From positions 372,001 through 436,000 of the forward strand of contig OZ241339.1 in the NCBI GenBank assembly GCA_965200235.1: 64,000 nucleotides of DNA. The letters are read 5' to 3'. The notes under the pieces are model-generated. The model had not been told where the DNA came from and did not search any database. It saw nothing but the letters and a program-made list of their open reading frames with translations. This DNA is from Azotimanducus chitobiosivorans. Its GTDB lineage: Bacteria > Pseudomonadota > Gammaproteobacteria > Pseudomonadales > Azotimanducaceae. Of the stretch, positions 47,901 through 53,900 are shown one piece after another; within the stretch, counting starts at the first letter, position 1, and every line of letters starts with the position of its first letter. The translations under genes were made by a program, and so were the position numbers.

Positions 47901-50900
47901 CGGCTTGGTTGCCGGCGAAACCGTCAACATCCCGCTGGTCTTCACGGGCGGCACCCCGGGCGAGGATTTCTTCATCCGCACCACGCTCGCCGCTGACGGC
48001 ACGCCGCCGAGTTGGCTGAGCATATCCTCGGCGGGCGTGGTGACCATCAGCGGCGGCGAAACCGCCGGGTTCGACACCTATCTTGTCGTGCTTGATGATG
48101 ACGACGGCATCGACGAGCGGATCACCCTCTCGTCGATTGGCACCATCACCCATACCGGACTCGGCGGCAGCGCCACCGGCACCATCCGCGCGCCCGCCAC
48201 GTTCAGCATTATCGACAACGACCAGCCGAGCGGCCCGGCGGTGAGCATCGAATCCGACGGCGACGTCACCGAAGGCACCGCTGCGGCCTTCACCCTGAGC
48301 GTCTCGCCGGCGCCGACCGCGGAGCTCGAGGTGTCGCTGACCGTGGCCGAGGAAGGCGGCTTCGTGGACTCCAGCAATACCGGCGCGCAGACCGTCACCA
48401 TTGCGGCGGACGCCACTTCCGCGGCCTTCACCGTTGCCACCTTGGGCGACACCGCCGACGAGCCGGACGGCTCGGTGACCGTCACCGTCGCCTCCGGCAC
48501 CGGCTACGAAGTCGACTCGCCGAGTTCGGCCGAAGCGGCAATTGCCGACGACGACGCCACGACCGTAACCTTGGCTGTGACCGACGCGATCGCTACCGAA
48601 GGCGATTCGAGCGCCACCGGCGCGTTCACCGTCACGCTTGGCCGCGCGCTCGTCTCCGGCGAAAGCCTGACCGCGCCGCTCGGCCTGTCCGGCGCCACCG
48701 CGGGCGACGAGTTCAGGCTTGCGCTCACCGCCGCCAGCGGCATCGGCTTCAACGCTGCGACCAGCACGCTCACCTTCACCGGCGGCACGGGCGCGTCCAC
48801 GGTCGCCACCCTGACCCTCACCGCCGAGGACGACGACAACTTCGCCGACGAGACCTTGACGTTAAGCCTCGGCGCGCTGTCTTCGTCGGGCTTGAGCGGC
48901 GGCGTGGAAGGCACCGGCAGCGGCGATATCGAAATCACCGATGCCGGCGCGCCCGAACCCGTCATCAGCGTCACCGCCGGTGCCGGCATCACCGAAGGCG
49001 GCACGGCGACGTTCACCGTCACCGCGGCACCTGCGCCGACCGCCGAGCTTGAGGTGGCGCTTGCCGTCTCGCAACAAGGCAGCTACGTCGCTTCCGGCAA
49101 CCTCGGCAGCGCCAGCGTCACCTTCGCGGCGAACGACGGCAGCGAGACCTTCACCGTCGCCACCCAAGGCGACAACGTTGACGAGCCAAATGGCGCGGTG
49201 GTGGTGACCGTGGTGAACGGTACCGGCTACGGCCCGTCCTCGACGAGCGGCTCGGCGCAAGTGGCCGTGGCCGACGACGAAGCCACGAGCGTGACTTTGG
49301 CCGTGACCGACACGACTGCCACCGAGGGCGATTCGAGCGCCACCGCCGCGTTCACCGTGACGCTTGGCCGCGCGCTCGCCGCAGGCGAGGGCATCTCGGT
49401 GCCGCTCACCTTCACCGGCGGCGATCCCGGCGACGACTTTAGCATGGCGCTCGCCACTGCAACCGGCATCAGCTTCACCGCTGCCACGAGCACGCTCACC
49501 TTTACTGGCAGCGCGAGCGCGGACAGCGTCGCAAATCTCACTTTCACCGCCTTGGAAGACGACAACTTCGTCAACGACACGGTGGGCGTGGCGTTGGGCG
49601 CGGTGACCGTGACCAACCTCGGCGGCGGCGTCAACGCCTCCGGCAGCGGTAACATCACCGTCACCGACGCCGGTGTGCCGGATCCGGTCATCAGCATCGC
49701 TGGCAGCGCGGGCGTCACCGAAGGCGGCACGGCGACATTCACGGTGACGGCCGCGCCAGTGCAGCCGACTGATACTTCCGTGTCGGTGAATGTGACGCAG
49801 GAAGGCAGCTACGTCGCTGCGGACGATCTCGGCGCCGATACCGTGACAATTCCTGCGAACGCCGCCTCTGCGGACTTCACCGTTGCGACCGTCGGCGACA
49901 GCGCCGACGAGCCGAACGGCTCGGTGACCGTGACCGTGACCTCCGGCAGCGACTACGAAGTGTCTTCGACCGCAGGCTCGGACGAGGTGGATGTCGCCGA
50001 CGACGATGCGACCACCGTCGTCTTGGCGGTGACCGATGCGACTGCCACCGAAGGCGATTCGACCGCGACCGCCGCGTTCACCGTGACGCTTGGCCGCGCG
50101 CTCGCCACCGGCGAAGGCTTGACCGTCGCGCTCGGCTTCGCGGGCGGCGCGAGCGGTGATGATTTCACCCTTGCGCTCACTACGGCGACCGGCATCTCCT
50201 TTGCGGCGGCGACCAACACCTTGACCTTCTCGGGCGGTGCGGGCGCTTCGAGCACTGCGACATTGACTTTCAGCGCGGCGAACGATGCCGATACCACCGA
50301 CGAGACCGTCACCGTCAGCCTTGGCACCCTAACGCCGTCCGCGCTCGGCGGCGGCGTGATCGGCAGCCGCACCGGCGACGGCGAAATCGTCATCACCGAT
50401 GCGGGCGTCGTCGGCGCGGTGATTGTGGCTGGTTCGCCTGTGGCTGTGACCGAAGGCGGCGCAACGGGCAGCTACACGGTCGTGCTCGCGACCGACCCGG
50501 GCGCGATCGTGACGGTGACGCCAAGTTCTGGCGATACAAGCGCGGTGACGGTATCGGGTGCGCTCACCTTCAACACCGGTAACTGGAGCACGCCGCAGGC
50601 CGTGACCGTGACGCCGGTGAGTGATGGCGACGTGACCAACGAGAGCGTCAGCATCAGCCACGCCGTTTCGGGCTATGCGGGCGTGACGAGTGCGCCGACG
50701 GCGACCGTCACCGTGACTGATCTCGGGCGCGGCGTGGTGGTCGAACCGACTGCGATCGACATCGACCAAGGCGACAGCGAAACCTACAGCGTCGTGCTTG
50801 TGAGCGCGCCGGCGGTCGGCACGACGGTCAGCGTTGTCGCCGCGAGCGGCGATGAAGAGGTCGCGACCGTGAGCGGAACGCCTCTCTTCACGACAGCCAA

Positions 50901-53900
50901 CTGGAGTGCGCCGCAGAACGTCACTGTGACTGGCGTCGGTGGCGGCTCGACGAGCATCAGCCACAGCATCACTTCGGCGGACACTGACTATTCGTCGATC
51001 ACGCCGTCGGCTGTGTCGGTGTCGGTGACCGCGGTACCGGCCGTGCTGCTGTCCGAATCGACGATCGAAGTCACTGAACGCGGCGAGGACTCTAGCTACG
51101 ATGTGGTACTCGCCACCAATCCGGGGGCCGAAGTGACCGTCACGCCGGTTTCTTCGGATGCGAGCGCGGCGAGCGTTTCCGCTGCGCTGACCTTCAACGC
51201 GAGTAACTGGAGCACGCCGCAGACCGTGACGGTCTCGCCCGAGATCGACAACGATGCAGTTGGCGAAACAGTAGCGATCTCGCATACGGTGACTGGCTAT
51301 CAGGGCGCCTCCGCACCGTCTGATATTGCCGTCACCGTCACTGACTTTGGTCATGCGATCCTCGTCGAACCGACTGCTCTCAGCGTGCCTGCGGGCGAAA
51401 CCGCGAGCTACTCGGTGACCATCACCTCGGCGTCCGCAAGCGGCGTGACCCTGACGCCGACAAGCGGCGCGGACGCGACTGCGACGGTCGGTGCCGGCGT
51501 GACCTTGAGCGCGGCTGATGCCAATACAGCCGTCGAGATTGTCGTCACCGGCGTCGCCGTCGGCCAGACCAGCATCACCCATGCGATCGCCACCGTCGAC
51601 CCGAACTACGCGAGCGTGGCGGCGGCGCCGCTCGCAGTGGACGTGACCGCGGCAGCGGGCGTGCGCATCGCGCCGCTGGAACTCGCGCTGACCGAAGGCG
51701 GCGAAGACGACAGCTACGAAGTGCGGCTCGGCACCGATCCGGGCGCGACCGTCACCGTGACGCCGAGCGCCGGCGATGCAGGTGCCGTGACGGTGTCCGG
51801 CGCGCTCACCTTCAACTCGACCAACTGGAGCGATCCGCAGACGGTGACCATCGCTGCGGTCGACGACGATGATCGCGACGACGAATCCGTCACCATCACC
51901 CACGCGGTCAGCGGCTATGCGGGCGTCACGAGTGCGCCTGATGTGACGGTGACGGTTTCCGACGACGATCTCTTGCCGACGGTGAGCGTCTCGGCCACTG
52001 TGGGCAGCGTCTCCGAAGGCGGCAACGCGACGTTGCGCGTGAGCGCGACGCCTGCGCCCGCAGCCGACCTTGAGGTGTCCTTGACGCTTGCGGCGCAAGG
52101 CGACTTCTTCGCATCCGACGCGCTTGGCGATGTGACCGCGACAATCGCCGCTGGCGCCGAGTTCGTCAATGTGACGCTGCCAATCCTGAGTGATGAGATC
52201 GACGAGCCGAACGGCTCGCTCAGCGCGACGCTCGTCGCGGGCGACGGCTACCTGCTTGCGGAAGCGCCCGCCAACGCGACGGTCAAGATCATCGCCGACA
52301 ACGATGCCACGCAAGTGACGTTGGCATCCGCTGCTGGCGAGGACATCGACGAGGACGGCGGCAGCGCATTGCTGAGAGTAGCGCTTGGTCGGGCGCTGCA
52401 GGCTGGGGAAGCCCTCGAAGTCGTGCTCGAACTCGGCGGCAGCGCCGAGCTCGGCGGCGACTACACGCTTGCGGCGCCTTCGGCCGCGCCTGCGGGTGTC
52501 GCCTACAGCGGATTGGATAGTGCGCCGACGATCACCTTCACCGGCGGCGCAGGGGCATCGGCGAGCGCCGCGCTGCGCTTGGTTGCCGTGTCTGACAGCA
52601 TTGATGAAGGCGACGGTGAAAGCGTCACCATTGCGCTTGCCGCGCTCGACTCGAACGCCGGCACGAACCTCGGCGGCGGCGCAAGCGGCACTGGCAGCGT
52701 CAGCCTTGAGATTGTTGATGACGACGATCCCATCGTCCTGCCGACCGTGTCGGTGAGCGCCGGGCCTGCCGCTACCGAAGGTGGTGAAGCGGTGTTCTCG
52801 ATCTTGGCGAACCCGGCCCCTGACGGCGAAATCCGTGTTGGTCTTAGCGTGTCCGACAGTGGCGCGTTTGTGGCTGCGGGCGACCTCGGCGAGCGGTTCG
52901 TCACGCTGAGCGCGGCATCGCCTTCGACGAGCGTCTCCGTCGCCACCATTGACGACGAAAATGACGAAGCCGACGGCGCGGTGTCGGTGACTATGCAAGC
53001 GGGCGAAGGCTATGTCCTATCGCGCACCGATGCCTCGGCGTCCGTCAGCGTCTCCGATGACGATGCGACTTCTGTCAGCGTCGCCGCTTCGAGCGAGGAC
53101 GTTGCCGAGAACCAGCGTGCGACTGTGACCGTGATGATCGGACGCGCGCTCGCGCCGTCCGAGACGCTCGAAGTCGAGCTTGAGATCAGCGGCGACGCCG
53201 TGCTCGGCGTGGACTACCGCTTGGAGGTGCCCGCCGTGGTGCCGCCGGGCGTCTCGTATGCGATGCTCGACAGCGCGCCGCGTGTCATCTTCACTGGCGG
53301 CGTGGCGGCGTCTCTCTTGGCGCCAATCGTGATCGTGCCGATCGCCGACGATGAGTCGGAAGATGCCGGGGAATCGTTAAGCATCGGTGTCGCGCCGAAC
53401 GAGGACATTGCGCCGAGCGGCGGCGCCATCGGTAGCGAGCCTGTCGATATCGATATCGTCGAGCCGACGGAGCCTGTCGATCCAGTGCCGGGCGGCACTC
53501 CGGAAGTGTCGATCACCGCGAACGCGGCGATCGTCGAAGGCGGCGAGGCGCTGTTCACGCTGTTCGCGAACCCGGCGCCCGAGCGCGATCTCGCGGTGAG
53601 CGTGGTGATCGCCGAGCAGGGCGGATTCCTGGCCGACGCGACGATGACGGCCTTTGAAGCAACGGTCAAATCCGGCGAAACCTCCACGGTGCTGCGCATC
53701 GCCACGGCGAGGGATGACCTCGACGAAGCCGACGGTGCGGTGAGCGCCACCGTGCAGGCTGGCAGCGGCTATACGCTCGCTGGCGCGCCGGGCAATGCGG
53801 CAAGCGTTGTCGTGACGGACGACGATGCGACCTTCGTGACGCTCAATGTGCCAGCGGACAGCCTTGCCGAAGCGGGCGGCAGCGCCGTGCTCACTGTCAG